NCBI GenBank assembly: GCA_963704565.1
Contig: OY969917.1
Span: 806,001 to 870,000, forward strand
Reading direction: 5' to 3'
Source of the DNA: Rhodoblastus sp963704565
GTDB taxonomy: Bacteria > Pseudomonadota > Alphaproteobacteria > Rhizobiales > Beijerinckiaceae
Length of the DNA: 64,000 bases
This document shows, one piece after another, positions 18,446 to 27,614 of this stretch; position 1 is the first letter of the stretch, and each line of letters begins with the position of its first letter. The notes under the pieces were generated by a model that did not search any database, was not told the origin of the DNA, and worked only from the letters and a program-made list of their open reading frames with translations. Both the position numbers and the translations under genes were made by a program.

Positions 18446-19636
18446 CTATCCTTTGATCAGCTCTGGATGATACGCGCGCACCAAGCATGTTGTTAGTTGA
18501 TCGCCGCGGAGGCTGAGACGGTCGATCCATTCGCGCGGCATCGAATTGAAGTCGGTCGGATACGAATGAGCATCCTCCCGTCTGACGAGGTCTTCAGGTG
18601 GGTTCGGCAGGCTATTATCTTGTTGACCGAGATAGGGGAGGACGAACGCACGTATCTGGCCTGCCTTCTGAAGGTCATGGAGTCTTTGAAAGGAGGCGTT
18701 TTGGGCGCGGTCAGACATTGCGCCGAACACCCGCTTCATACGAGCCAACAAAAACTGGCTGGGGGGCTCATGGCGTAGCCCGTATCCCGCAGAGCAGCAC
18801 AGAATCGTGTCCACCCGATCGACGTTGAGGCTCACTTCGGAAGAGCGATCAGGCCAAAAGCTCGATACCCCGAGATTGTCGTAAACGCCTCCATCGGTGA
18901 GGATAACTCGATTGCGTTCGTCGCGCCCAGCTTTGTTGAATTCAAGAATCTCATCAAGAGCTGGCAGGAAAAGGGGATACGCTGCGGACGCCGCCACGGC
19001 GTGAGCGATCGAAATTGCGTTTTCCTTCACGCGCCCAAACCGCCAGCTACCAGATTCTTTTGCTCCGAACCTGAAACTCGATCCGGTTCGTAGCTCGGTT
19101 GCATTGATGATGAGATTGGGATGCGACGGCAAATCAGTGAGACGACAGCCCTTGAACAATTTCTCATCGAGCACGAGCTCCAAGAGTGTTGTCCGGCTCG
19201 CAAATCGCCTCAACGGCGATCGGATGTCGCGAAGTGGCTGACCGAATTGCCCGACAAATGGAAGAATGGAAATCGCTTTCCCAAGCGCTCGAATGAAACT
19301 CACGATTAGAGCGGAAACTGCCGTGAGAAAAAATGCGAAAAGAATTTTGGCTCCATGAAAACTGAACAGCCGGATCACCATCGCTCGGGCAAGGCCCTTC
19401 GAAAGCAAGGTTCGAATTCTTTCTTCGAACGAGGGAAAATCACCGTCATGAGTAATGAGGAAAGCTCCTATGACACTACCGCCGGACACGCAAGAAAGTG
19501 CTGAGATATCTTCCAATATCCCAAGGCGATGGAGCGCCCGAAGACACCCGAGATGAAAAGCAATAGCTCGCGAGCCGCCCCCAGAGAGCGCGAGCCCTAT
19601 TTTTCTTTCGGAGAGGCCACGGTCGCTGAATTTCAT
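18446..19636 (-). CDS. Patatin-like phospholipase
   Basis: 396 residues. The oxyanion motif GGGSR is at residues 19-23. The nucleophile elbow is CVSGGS (Ser51), with Cys in place of the first Gly of GxSxG. The catalytic Asp is in LTDGGVYDNLG. Two hydrophobic stretches between residues 95 and 135 suggest membrane association. Patatins hydrolyse acyl chains of membrane lipids and act as effectors in several abortive-infection systems (for example CapV in CBASS), but no cyclase is encoded here. It is first of a two-gene operon with the MBL-fold hydrolase. Confidence 0.85.
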   Translation of the reverse strand: MKFSDRGLSERKIGLALSGGGSRAIAFHLGCLRALHRLGILEDISALSCVSGGSVIGAFLITHDGDFPSFEERIRTLLSKGLARAMVIRLFSFHGAKILFAFFLTAVSALIVSFIRALGKAISILPFVGQFGQPLRDIRSPLRRFASRTTLLELVLDEKLFKGCRLTDLPSHPNLIINATELRTGSSFRFGAKESGSWRFGRVKENAISIAHAVAASAAYPLFLPALDEILEFNKAGRDERNRVILTDGGVYDNLGVSSFWPDRSSEVSLNVDRVDTILCCSAGYGLRHEPPSQFLLARMKRVFGAMSDRAQNASFQRLHDLQKAGQIRAFVLPYLGQQDNSLPNPPEDLVRREDAHSYPTDFNSMPREWIDRLSLRGDQLTTCLVRAYHPELIKG

Positions 19637-19816
19637 ACTAAGGTCTTCTCTTCGACGATATGCCTATGCTGGCACACTGGCGTGAGAGTGCAAGGCTCGT
19701 AGGGCCACGAGGCACGGGCAGCGGGCGGGAGACGACAGCTCACGGATAAGTATTCGTGCGAATATGATGATGACCACGCGGCGGCGAACACCATCATTTT
19801 GCGGTAAAATTGGCCA

Positions 19817-20098
19817 ATGGAAAATCTGACCCTTCCGGAAACTTTCCGCCCACTCCTGTGGTCATACGACTTCTCCCGTATCGATCCGTTGCGGCACAAG
19901 AAGACCATCGTCGTGCAGGCGCTCAATTACGGTACGCTCGCGCATTGGCGCTGGCTCGTCGAGAGCTACGGTCGCGACGGCATACGCGATACCCTGGCCC
20001 ATGTCCCCGCAAGTGAGATCAAACCGCGCTCGCTCCGCCTCGCCTCATTGTTGCTCAGCGTCGACCGTTTGAACGATGCGCCGAGAGGCACTCACTAA
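19817..20098 (+). CDS. DUF6922-like small protein, possible orphan antitoxin
   Basis: 93 residues. LWSYDFSRIDPLRHKKTIVV and QALNYGTLAHWRWLVESYGR resemble the DUF6922 family, which is often encoded just upstream of AbiEii-type nucleotidyltransferase toxins. That comparison is from memory. No full toxin gene follows; a Fic gene lies convergently. A possible C-terminal toxin piece is found 4.9 kb downstream at 24953. Confidence 0.55.
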   Translation: MENLTLPETFRPLLWSYDFSRIDPLRHKKTIVVQALNYGTLAHWRWLVESYGRDGIRDTLAHVPASEIKPRSLRLASLLLSVDRLNDAPRGTH

Positions 20099-20137
20099 CA
20101 CGGTGCGCCGCAGCGTGGGGAGAACAGGAAGAACAGG

Positions 20138-21214
20138 TCATTCAGTCAGCCGGCGAAAACGGTCGCCCAAGCGATAGGAGCGATTCTTGCGAGCGGCGGA
20201 CACATAGTCGAGAAATCCTTCCTCGATCCATTGACGCGCGAGATCGACAAGCGTGCGCGGGCTCATGTGGAGATGCGCCGCCATCTCGGCGGTCGTCGCC
20301 GAGCCCTGCCGGCGAAACAGGTCGAGAAGCTTGCGTTGCGTCGGCGAGAGGTCGCGCAGAGCGGCGGAAAGGTCTGGAGCCGCGTCCACGCCGGCTTTCA
20401 CGGCGGCGGCGCGGACTTTTGTAAAGGCGTCCGCCATGCCGATGCAGAAGTAGTCGACGAACGCGGTGACATCGGCTTCGGCGCGGCCGTCGTAGTAATT
20501 GTGCGCGCCGACCGTGAGCGCCGCGTAATAGGCGGCGAGGTTTTTGGCGTAGTATTCGTCGAGGGAATAGATGCCTTTGAGGCCATAGCCTTCTCGGCGA
20601 ACGATGAGGGAAGCCAGCAGTCGCGCGGCGCGGCCGTTACCGTCCATGTAAGGGTGGATCGTCGCAAATTGATAATGGGCGAGCGCGGCGATGACTGGCG
20701 CTGGCCACTCGCCGCGATCGAGCGACGTGTTGATCCAGGCGACGAGGTCGCGCATGAGGCCGGGAACGTCTTGCGGTTCGGGGGGTAGATAGACGATCGC
20801 TCCCGTTGCGGAATCGCGGATGACGTTCTGCTGATCGCGATAGGGGAAAGCTTTGTTGCGGCCGTGCATGACAAGGCCATGCAATCGCTTGATCGCCGGC
20901 TCGGTGATCGCGCCGCGCCGATCGGCGAGGGCCTCCATCCATTCGACGGCGCGGAAATGATTGCGCACTTCGGTCTCGTCGCGTTCGCGGCCGGGGAACT
21001 TCTTGCCGGAAAGCGCGGCGCGGACTTCGGGCAGTGTGAGTCGGTTGCCTTCGATGGCCGTCGAATAGTGGGTCGTGGCGAAAGCGGCCGTCTCGCGCAA
21101 GTGTTGAAGCACGGTGGCGTCGATGGGCAGAGCGTCGACCGCCTGCTTGGCGGCCTCGATCCGCATGAGGGCGGAAACGGCGGCGGGCGTAATGCGGAAG
21201 GTCGGTCGGAACAT
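20138..21214 (-). CDS. Fic family protein with C-terminal winged helix
   Basis: 358 residues. The Fic motif HPYMDGNGRAAR starts at His187 and is complete, predicting transfer of AMP or another group to a target hydroxyl. The N-terminal inhibitory helix STAIEG (51-56) carries the Glu that blocks ATP binding in class II Fic proteins, so the enzyme is likely self-inhibited. Residues about 290-350 form a winged helix (TTAEMAAHLHMSPRTLVDLA), suggesting DNA binding and autoregulation. Monocistronic. Confidence 0.9.
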   Translation of the reverse strand: MFRPTFRITPAAVSALMRIEAAKQAVDALPIDATVLQHLRETAAFATTHYSTAIEGNRLTLPEVRAALSGKKFPGRERDETEVRNHFRAVEWMEALADRRGAITEPAIKRLHGLVMHGRNKAFPYRDQQNVIRDSATGAIVYLPPEPQDVPGLMRDLVAWINTSLDRGEWPAPVIAALAHYQFATIHPYMDGNGRAARLLASLIVRREGYGLKGIYSLDEYYAKNLAAYYAALTVGAHNYYDGRAEADVTAFVDYFCIGMADAFTKVRAAAVKAGVDAAPDLSAALRDLSPTQRKLLDLFRRQGSATTAEMAAHLHMSPRTLVDLARQWIEEGFLDYVSAARKNRSYRLGDRFRRLTE

Positions 21215-21418
21215 AGGCTCAGTATGCCATATCCGCTGATAAATGTCAGTTATTCCGTTGATAACGGGCGGTTAAATGGGGCGCATATCACGGCCAGGAT
21301 TTGCTTTTGCCGAGCCTCCGCTCGGTATTTCGGGACGTATTGATCGCGCGCGTCGATTTTGATCTGTTCTCCGCCGCATGCTATATGGTTTGCAAACTTT
21401 GGATGATAGGCTTACGTC

Positions 21419-23263
21419 ATGAGCAAGGACGATCAGAAAATTGATGCCGACGACCGCAACGTGTTCGATGTATTAAACGAACGTAAGTACATAGTTGATT
21501 ACTTTCAGCGTGAGTATAGTTGGAAGGCGACGCACATTGAACAGCTCGTCACTGATTTGACAACTACTTTTTTAGAGGAGCACACGCCCGGAAATGCAAG
21601 GGCTCGCGTCGCGCACTACAACAATTATTACCTTGGCCCATTTGTCGTTTGCAGTAAGGACGGAATTAGGAGCATTATTGATGGCCAGCAACGCCTAACC
21701 TCTTTGACACTACTCCTCATCTTTCTCAACAACTTGCAAAAGACACTCGGCGGCACGGAATCCATCGAGCCACTGGTGTTCTCGGAGAAGTACGGCCAAA
21801 AATCTTTTAATATCCAGGTGGAGGAACGGAGGCCATGTCTTGAGAAGCTTTTTCAAGACGGTAGCTATGACGTTAAGCCGGACGACGACGAATCGACCAT
21901 AAACATGGTGGCGCGTTACGCGAACATCGACGAGGCATTCCCGGAAGAGATCAAAGGTGCAGCTTTCCCTTATTTTCTCGACTGGCTTAAGTACAACGTC
22001 ATCCTTGTCGAGATTACGGCCTACTCGGACGATAACGCCTATACGATTTTTGAGTCGATGAATGACCGAGGGTTGAACCTCACATCGACCGAGATGCTCA
22101 AGGGTTACATCCTGTCGCGGTTTCAAGACGCAAAGGACCGGGAGAAGGCGAACCAGTTTTGGAAGGAATCCATCCAAAGCCTTCACGACTACAGCAAGGA
22201 TGAGGATCAGCAATTCTTCCAAGCGTGGCTACGAAGCCAATATGCCGACACGATCCGCCAGAGCAAGGCGGGCTCTTCAAACGAGGACTTTGAGAAGATC
22301 GGAACGCGTTTCCACAGTTGGTTCCGTGACAATCTTTCGAAAATGCGGTTGAAAGCGGATTCGCCTGGAGAGTTTCGTACGCTGGTCCATCAGGAAATGA
22401 AGTATTACCTACGGGCTTATCTCGACATTCTCGATGCACAGAAGCAGGAGAAGCCGGGGTTGGAACATGTTTTCTACATTAGTCAGTGGGGCATTGCCCC
22501 ATCCCTCAGTTTTCCGTTAATGCTGGCCCCTCTGAAATCGACGGATTCCACGGATGTCACGCGCCAGAAGATCAATGAGGTCGCCCGCTATATCGAGACT
22601 TTCGCCGTCCGGCGCTCGATCAACTTTCGGAAGTTTGGAGCGAGCTCCATCCGCTATACGATGTATACGCTTGTAAAGGAGCTTCGTGGTAAGGATATAA
22701 ATTCATTGCGTACGTTATTACGAGGCAAACTTAATGATATGGATGAGAAGTGGGGCGGCATAGCGCAGTTCAGACTCCACGGAATGAACAGGCAATTCGT
22801 GAAGTTCCTTCTGTCGCGGATCACCGGATTCATCGAACAGCAATCCGGGGCACCGACGAATTTTTCTGCCTACTTCGTTAGTCCCGGGACAAAACCCTAC
22901 GAGGTTGAGCACATCTGGGCCGACAAGTTTGAGGAACACCGGGACGAGTTCGAGCAACAGCATGAGTTCGACACCTACCGCAATCGAATCGGAGATTTGG
23001 TGCTACTGCCGCAAGGCACGAACCAATCATACGGGGACATGCCGTACGTCCAGAAAGTCGACCACTACCTAAAAGAAAATCTCTTGGTGAAGTCGCTGCA
23101 CCCAAAGGCGTATGAGAACAATCCGAACTTTCTCGGCATGGCCCAGAAACTCGGACTTAAATTCAAACCATACAAGTCGTTCGCCAAGGCAGACATCGAC
23201 GAACGGCAGAAACTAATTCAAGAAATCTGTGAGGTAATCTGGGGTGATAGTGGCAACTCCTGA
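21419..23263 (+). CDS. GmrSD-like DUF262/DUF1524 nuclease (type IV restriction-like)
   Basis: 614 residues. The N-terminal DUF262 (GmrS) domain has QREYSW (30-35) and the ParB-like catalytic DGQQR (88-92). The C-terminal DUF1524 (GmrD) domain has the His-Me nuclease motif YEVEHIWADKF and the downstream NRIGDLVLLPQGTNQSYGD. The order GmrS-GmrD in one chain is the usual fused form. Family members cut modified phage DNA or act with phosphorothioation or BREX systems. It is flanked by Fic and DUF2779 genes, so this is a defence neighbourhood. Confidence 0.87.
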   Translation: MSKDDQKIDADDRNVFDVLNERKYIVDYFQREYSWKATHIEQLVTDLTTTFLEEHTPGNARARVAHYNNYYLGPFVVCSKDGIRSIIDGQQRLTSLTLLLIFLNNLQKTLGGTESIEPLVFSEKYGQKSFNIQVEERRPCLEKLFQDGSYDVKPDDDESTINMVARYANIDEAFPEEIKGAAFPYFLDWLKYNVILVEITAYSDDNAYTIFESMNDRGLNLTSTEMLKGYILSRFQDAKDREKANQFWKESIQSLHDYSKDEDQQFFQAWLRSQYADTIRQSKAGSSNEDFEKIGTRFHSWFRDNLSKMRLKADSPGEFRTLVHQEMKYYLRAYLDILDAQKQEKPGLEHVFYISQWGIAPSLSFPLMLAPLKSTDSTDVTRQKINEVARYIETFAVRRSINFRKFGASSIRYTMYTLVKELRGKDINSLRTLLRGKLNDMDEKWGGIAQFRLHGMNRQFVKFLLSRITGFIEQQSGAPTNFSAYFVSPGTKPYEVEHIWADKFEEHRDEFEQQHEFDTYRNRIGDLVLLPQGTNQSYGDMPYVQKVDHYLKENLLVKSLHPKAYENNPNFLGMAQKLGLKFKPYKSFAKADIDERQKLIQEICEVIWGDSGNS

Positions 23264-23330
23264 GAGTCATGGAGGCGAGCGTTCGAGAGACGCGCCGTAG
23301 ATAACATGGAATGGCCGGCGGGCTTCCGAG

Positions 23331-24821
23331 TTACTGCGATCTCGTTAGGACCAGCCAAATCTCCCACATGGCGCGCGTGTCGAGCGCGCAATACGTAAGC
23401 AAGGCGGCTCTCTTCGATTGTGCTTCGTCGCGCGAAAGGGCCCCGCCAACGATCGCATTCCACGTCTGCGAGGCCGTCCCGCCCTCCTGAACCTCAAGAG
23501 ACTTGTACGACAACTCCGGGACGAGAACGGGGAGGACGGACTTGATCGACGTTCGGCCTTTGAAGCCGGGATGGACGTAGGCCTGCGAGCTGAAAACTTC
23601 CATGAGGTCGACGATGCGCGCATTCAGATCGTCGATGAATGCGGCTGCCTGCGGTTGACGCGTCGCGAGCTTCTTGTTGACGCCGATCTCAAACTGCTTG
23701 TTCCACGTCACGATCGATCCGCTCGACGGCATAAACGCCTTGAGCGCTTCGACAAGGCGGGGATCGGGACAGCCGGGTTCGGTATCGAGAAACTCAAAGT
23801 GCGCGATCTCGGCGTCAGGCGCGGCCATGACGTCCAACGAAAATTGGAATGGTATTTGATCAAACGGGCCGTAGCCCCGGAAACGTGGAACCGCGGCGGG
23901 GTAGGTTTCGTAATCGAAAAAAGCGAGCGGGAATTGGTAGACGGATAGCAGCGCGTGGATAGCGTCCGGATCGATCGCTGTGCTCCCTGACTTCGCGCAT
24001 TGCACCTGGCGGGACTGAATGTCGGAAAGCTCGAAGTCGTCGGGAACGTTCTCAATGGCGAGGATGTGCGCATCGATGAGGCGGGCGAGCTTTGTCTTCG
24101 AGCTGCCGATCCGCGAGATATCATGCACGCTGTAGCTCGGGACATCGGGGTTGCTCGCATCGAACGTCGTGCAATGGGCGCTCCGGCCTTTGTAGATACA
24201 GTCGCAGGGGCCAGACGGCTGCCGCGCGCGGGAAAGGAATTCGAACGCGGCGTTCATCCGCTCCCAGGTGTCGGCCCGCACGTCATTAACGCGGGCAGTG
24301 AAATCCTCGACGGAAAAGAGCGACAGAATGTCCAGCTCTTCGTCGCGCACGTAGGCGCTATCGAGCCGAACGAGATGCAGGACGCCGATCGGCACGTTGC
24401 ATTCGCGCAGCACGTTGGCTTGGAAGGCGATGTCCTCGGTGTACAGCTCGTTTTTGGCGGCCTTGTCGTCGCCGGTGGTCGATGCCTTCACCTCATAGAG
24501 ATCGTAAGCGGCAGTCGACGGATTAAAAACGAGGATGTCACACGCCGTTGAAAATCGGTCGGTCTCGAACGCGGGCTGATACAGGATCGGCGACCGGCTT
24601 TCGACCAACTGACTGGTGCGCTCAATCTCTCCGCGTCCCACCTCAATGCCGCCGGGAAAGAGATCGCGGGCTAGCGTGTCCACTTCGTTGCCAGTTTCGA
24701 TCAGACCGAGGTCGAACGCGGAAAGTGGCCGCGCGCTGTATATGTCGGCGCGGTTGATTTTGAACCACGCGTTATGCGCGCAGTCGCTGAAGATAAGGAA
24801 GTTGGTCTTTGTGAGTTTCAT
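23331..24821 (-). CDS. DUF2779-family nuclease-like protein
   Basis: 496 residues starting MKLTKTNFLIFSDCAHNAWF. An N-terminal PD-(D/E)xK-like part has Asp in ACDILVF and YEVKAS (roughly residues 95-120), resembling Cas4/RecB nucleases. A Cys cluster (CDCIYKGRSAHC) follows, possibly part of a metal site. The C-terminal half is DUF2779, an RNase H-like fold with FDYETYPAAVPRF and TWNKQFE. Start chosen for GGAAGG 6 nt upstream. Function unproven; it is encoded convergent with the GmrSD-like gene. Confidence 0.75.
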   Translation of the reverse strand: MKLTKTNFLIFSDCAHNAWFKINRADIYSARPLSAFDLGLIETGNEVDTLARDLFPGGIEVGRGEIERTSQLVESRSPILYQPAFETDRFSTACDILVFNPSTAAYDLYEVKASTTGDDKAAKNELYTEDIAFQANVLRECNVPIGVLHLVRLDSAYVRDEELDILSLFSVEDFTARVNDVRADTWERMNAAFEFLSRARQPSGPCDCIYKGRSAHCTTFDASNPDVPSYSVHDISRIGSSKTKLARLIDAHILAIENVPDDFELSDIQSRQVQCAKSGSTAIDPDAIHALLSVYQFPLAFFDYETYPAAVPRFRGYGPFDQIPFQFSLDVMAAPDAEIAHFEFLDTEPGCPDPRLVEALKAFMPSSGSIVTWNKQFEIGVNKKLATRQPQAAAFIDDLNARIVDLMEVFSSQAYVHPGFKGRTSIKSVLPVLVPELSYKSLEVQEGGTASQTWNAIVGGALSRDEAQSKRAALLTYCALDTRAMWEIWLVLTRSQ

Positions 24822-24952
24822 GCCTTCCGACGTTATCGATATATCACCGCTCGATCCTCTCCCGTAGCCTATCAAAATTTCTCTGGTTCTGCGCGTTGAT
24901 GAAGCATCAGTAGTCAAAATCACCTGTTCAGATTGAGCGTCATGCGGCGATT

Positions 24953-25243
24953 ATGAAAGGCACGGAAGAGCGGGGGCTGTCTCAATTGAATCGCGAGCTG
25001 ATCGCCGCGCGCGTCAGCGAAGGGCATACGACGCTCGCTAAGATCATCGGCATGGCCGACAAAAAATTCGGCGTCGAATTCAATTCGCGCCTCTTCCTGG
25101 AGCAGCTCGTCTTGCGCGATGACATTGAGGATACCGAGATCAAATTTCTCAAACTGGCCGTCACCTGCGCCGCGATTCTCCGGTTCTTCGAATCCGCCGT
25201 GGTTGCATACGCGGGGAACTTTTATCCGGACAGTTCGAAATAG
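24953..25243 (+). pseudogene. Possible C-terminal fragment of an AbiEii-like nucleotidyltransferase toxin
   Basis: 96 residues. The segment AKIIGMADKKFGVEFNSRLF and LEQLVLRDDIEDTEIKFLK resemble the helical C-terminal end of AbiEii/AbiGii toxins. No nucleotidyltransferase motif (GSxxD) is present, and an in-frame stop lies just upstream near 24910. If correct, it is the broken partner of the DUF6922-like gene at 19817, with the Fic, GmrSD-like and DUF2779 genes inserted between them. It could instead be an unrelated small gene. Confidence 0.35.
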
Positions 25244-25320
25244 GGGGCAGCCGCATCACGCATGGCTTCGCGGAGGGCAGCCGTCTGAACTCCCACGCTA
25301 TCCGCCTCAACGGCTTGGCA

Positions 25321-26037
25321 TCATTGCTTAAGTTTGCAAGTCCCTGTTTCTGTTGACGCATCTTCCAGCTTATCTGGAGATTGCCCCATCACCATTATAT
25401 TAATATCATCAATGTGCAAATAATTGCCGGTCTGTTTTTCTATAATGACATAGACTGTCACAGGACGCGCTTTCGGCTTAGTTGGCCACAGCACCAACGT
25501 TCCTACAATAAATTGATCGTTATAAAGTGACAAGCTCGGAAAACCTTTCCCTCTAGGTGCTTTTAGTCGACCGTTTGCTATCTGCCATTCTTGGCTATAG
25601 ACGTGGCCACTCTGATTTTTAACGTCGCATAACCACGTCTCTGGCTCAATAGTAACGTTCAACGGTTTTTCCGAGGGCGTCCAGTCGCGCGCAATAGATT
25701 GCATCAAGTCGATCTCACGATGAGTCATCTTTTTAAGCGTGCCGTCCAAAAGCAACAAACTAAATTTGTCACCTTTCGTTGCTCCTAAGCTGAACCATAA
25801 AGACGCACTAACGTAGTCAAGCGGCACCCCAAAATTATTTTGGTACATCAATCCAACGATGTCCGCTGCCATCGGATCGCCTTGGATAGCTAACGGACGA
25901 AGAATACGCATCGCAGTTGCGAAATCGCGTCGCGTGTATGCGGCGTTGCCTTCCTCTAATGGTCCTGCGACTGACGTTGAGGTCAAGCCAAGTATCAGCA
26001 TTATAATGCTGGCGGCATACGTAACATTGAGTTTCAT
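25321..26037 (-). CDS. Secreted Sel1/TPR-like protein
   Basis: 238 residues with a signal peptide (MKLNVTYAASIIMLILGLTS, cleavage likely after SVA near 24). Residues 30-90 have a Sel1-type repeat (ADIVGLMYQNNFGVPLDYVS, ASLWFSLGATKGD). The C-terminal half is beta-rich and unrecognised. AT-rich compared with the core genome. It is probably periplasmic, with unknown role. Confidence 0.6.
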   Translation of the reverse strand: MKLNVTYAASIIMLILGLTSTSVAGPLEEGNAAYTRRDFATAMRILRPLAIQGDPMAADIVGLMYQNNFGVPLDYVSASLWFSLGATKGDKFSLLLLDGTLKKMTHREIDLMQSIARDWTPSEKPLNVTIEPETWLCDVKNQSGHVYSQEWQIANGRLKAPRGKGFPSLSLYNDQFIVGTLVLWPTKPKARPVTVYVIIEKQTGNYLHIDDINIMVMGQSPDKLEDASTETGTCKLKQ

Positions 26038-26272
26038 TTCGTCGAACCTTAGCTGACTGCCGTTCCCATCGTGGTGAGGATGATGAGTTTAGCTCTGGTC
26101 AATCACACCGCCATCAAATTTTTCTGAGCTGGGGGCCTTCTAAATTGAGGCTTTGGCGCACTGCGTAGTGGTGCAAATCAAACGGACGAGTCCGCGCGGT
26201 AATCAGTGATTTCCTGGCTTGGCTCAGGACGTCGTGGGTTCGAAGGGTCAGATTCTATCCGCTAGGCTTGCT

Positions 26273-26320
26273 GCGGGCGGGAGGACGCCTGCGGCCTCCC
26301 GCCCGCCTGCTGGGAGGCCG
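26273..26320. repeat. GC-rich hairpin repeat, copy 1
   Basis: A 12-bp stem GCGGGCGGGAGG/CCTCCCGCCCGC with a 10-nt loop, then the tail GCCTGCTGGGAGGCCG-like. A near-identical element lies at 26587-26633; together they bracket the 65-codon gene. Confidence 0.75.
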
Positions 26321-26333
26321 GATGTCGGCGTGG

Positions 26334-26531
26334 CTACCGGCCGGAAGGCGGCTCGGAGAGCGTGGGCCAATCGATGCGCTCGCGGAGCTGTGCGAGCAGC
26401 GTTTCGATCCGCTCCTTCTCCGCTGGCGGGCGGATGAGTCCGTCCTGGGCGAGATAGTCGAAATGGGCGACGAGGTGCTCAAGAACCTCGATCTCTCCGA
26501 CCCGTTCGATAAGGGAAGTGATTTCGTTCAT
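26334..26531 (-). CDS. Small helical protein, function unknown
   Basis: 65 residues, MNEITSLIERVGEIEVLEHL then VAHFDYLAQDGLIRPPAEKE; probably two or three helices. Acidic. It is encoded between two copies of a hairpin repeat and just after the DUF3768 gene on the same strand. I do not recognise the family; the coherent amphipathic pattern supports a real gene. Confidence 0.5.
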   Translation of the reverse strand: MNEITSLIERVGEIEVLEHLVAHFDYLAQDGLIRPPAEKERIETLLAQLRERIDWPTLSEPPSGR

Positions 26532-26586
26532 ACGCGACGTGTGACGATTATAGCTTGTAATGCGCCTGAGGCACTGGCGCGGCGTG

Positions 26587-26633
26587 GGGCGGGAGGACGC
26601 CTCGCGGCCTCCCGCCCGCCTGCTGGGAGGCCG
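26587..26633. repeat. GC-rich hairpin repeat, copy 2
   Basis: A 10-bp stem GGGCGGGAGG/CCTCCCGCCC followed by the same tail, GCCTGCTGGGAGGCCG, as copy 1. Same orientation, about 310 bp from the first copy. Confidence 0.75.
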
Positions 26634-26649
26634 CTGCAAACAGCTCGCG

Positions 26650-26985
26650 CTAGTATTCCTCCGCGAGCAAGACGGTGAGCACGCGCCGCGTCCGCGCGGG
26701 GTCTGACGGATCGTCAGAGCCGTTGTTGAGGAGCAGATCGTAGTAATCGATCTTCCAGAAGATCGTGCGGCCGTGGTGCTGGAACGAGCCGAAGTCGTGC
26801 TCGCCATGCGGGTCGTTATCCTCCGTAAAATCCTTGAACGTCTGCACGCGGGCGAGGATGTCCGCCTGCTCGTGCCAGGGGAGATCAGCGACGCCGCGCG
26901 TGAGGAAGAGCTCGCCCGTGTAGGGCCGCATGCGAACCGCGTCGTTGAGGGCGCGGATGCGCAGAAGCGTAGTCTCGGTATCCAT
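26650..26985 (-). CDS. DUF3768 domain-containing protein
   Basis: 111 residues. The diagnostic block DPHGEHDFGSFQHHGRTIFW followed by KIDYYD is that of DUF3768, a small family common on rhizobial plasmids and integrative elements near plasmid-transfer genes. The start RIRALNDAVR also fits the family. GGAAGTG-type purines are not well placed before this ATG, but the family alignment begins here. Function unknown. Confidence 0.8.
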   Translation of the reverse strand: MDTETTLLRIRALNDAVRMRPYTGELFLTRGVADLPWHEQADILARVQTFKDFTEDNDPHGEHDFGSFQHHGRTIFWKIDYYDLLLNNGSDDPSDPARTRRVLTVLLAEEY

Positions 26986-27614
26986 AGGAAGTGTGAGTGA
27001 GGGGCTAGTAAGTTCGACCGCTCGCGGCCTGTCGCCGCGAACGCCTCGCGGGAGCGGGCGAATAAGGCGCGCAGTCAAGGGCTTGCCCCTTGACGGCGTG
27101 CCGCGCCCGCTACAATGCGAGAGGCGTGCGGGGACAGGGTGTCGATGAGGATGGGAGCGCAGTGCGGCAAGCTTCGATTGAGTCGGCGCATGAAAACGAC
27201 CTGCCGTCGGGCAGGTCGGGATGATGGTGCGCCGCACCGTTCGTATTTGAAAACCAAAGACCCCTATCGGGGTCGGACAGCGGTCTTTGGTTTTCACAGT
27301 ATAGCACCGCAAATCCGCCGCCGCTCCTCGGCGGATTTGGGGTTCCACGGCGACTGCTGTCATCGGCTCTTCGTCGTCGGCCTCGTGCGCGCGAGCTTGC
27401 GGTCGAGCCGAGGGCCGAGCCGTGATGGGGGCAAGCCCACGGGAGGGCGGCATTGGAGAGCGAAAACGATGCGGCCCTTGACGGCTCGCGAGCCGGCTCG
27501 CCCTCTGCGCGCGCACGAGGCCCGTGGGTCGGCGTAGGGAAGCGGTCTACGCGGCGGCTAGCAAGCCGCCGTAGATGGAGCCGCCTCCTTGGGGGAGACG
27601 ACGGGGCGGCTTCC
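26986..27614. other. 629-bp intergenic region with inverted repeats
   Basis: No supported gene. It holds a 13-bp inverted repeat AAAACCAAAGACC/GGTCTTTGGTTTT (27250-27262 and 27282-27294) with an inner hairpin CCCCTATCGGGG, and a second 10-bp inverted repeat AAATCCGCCG/CGGCGGATTT (27311-27338). The region lies between the stop of the ATPase gene (27615) and the start of the DUF3768 gene, so the hairpins could end upstream transcription or regulate DUF3768. Confidence 0.55.
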
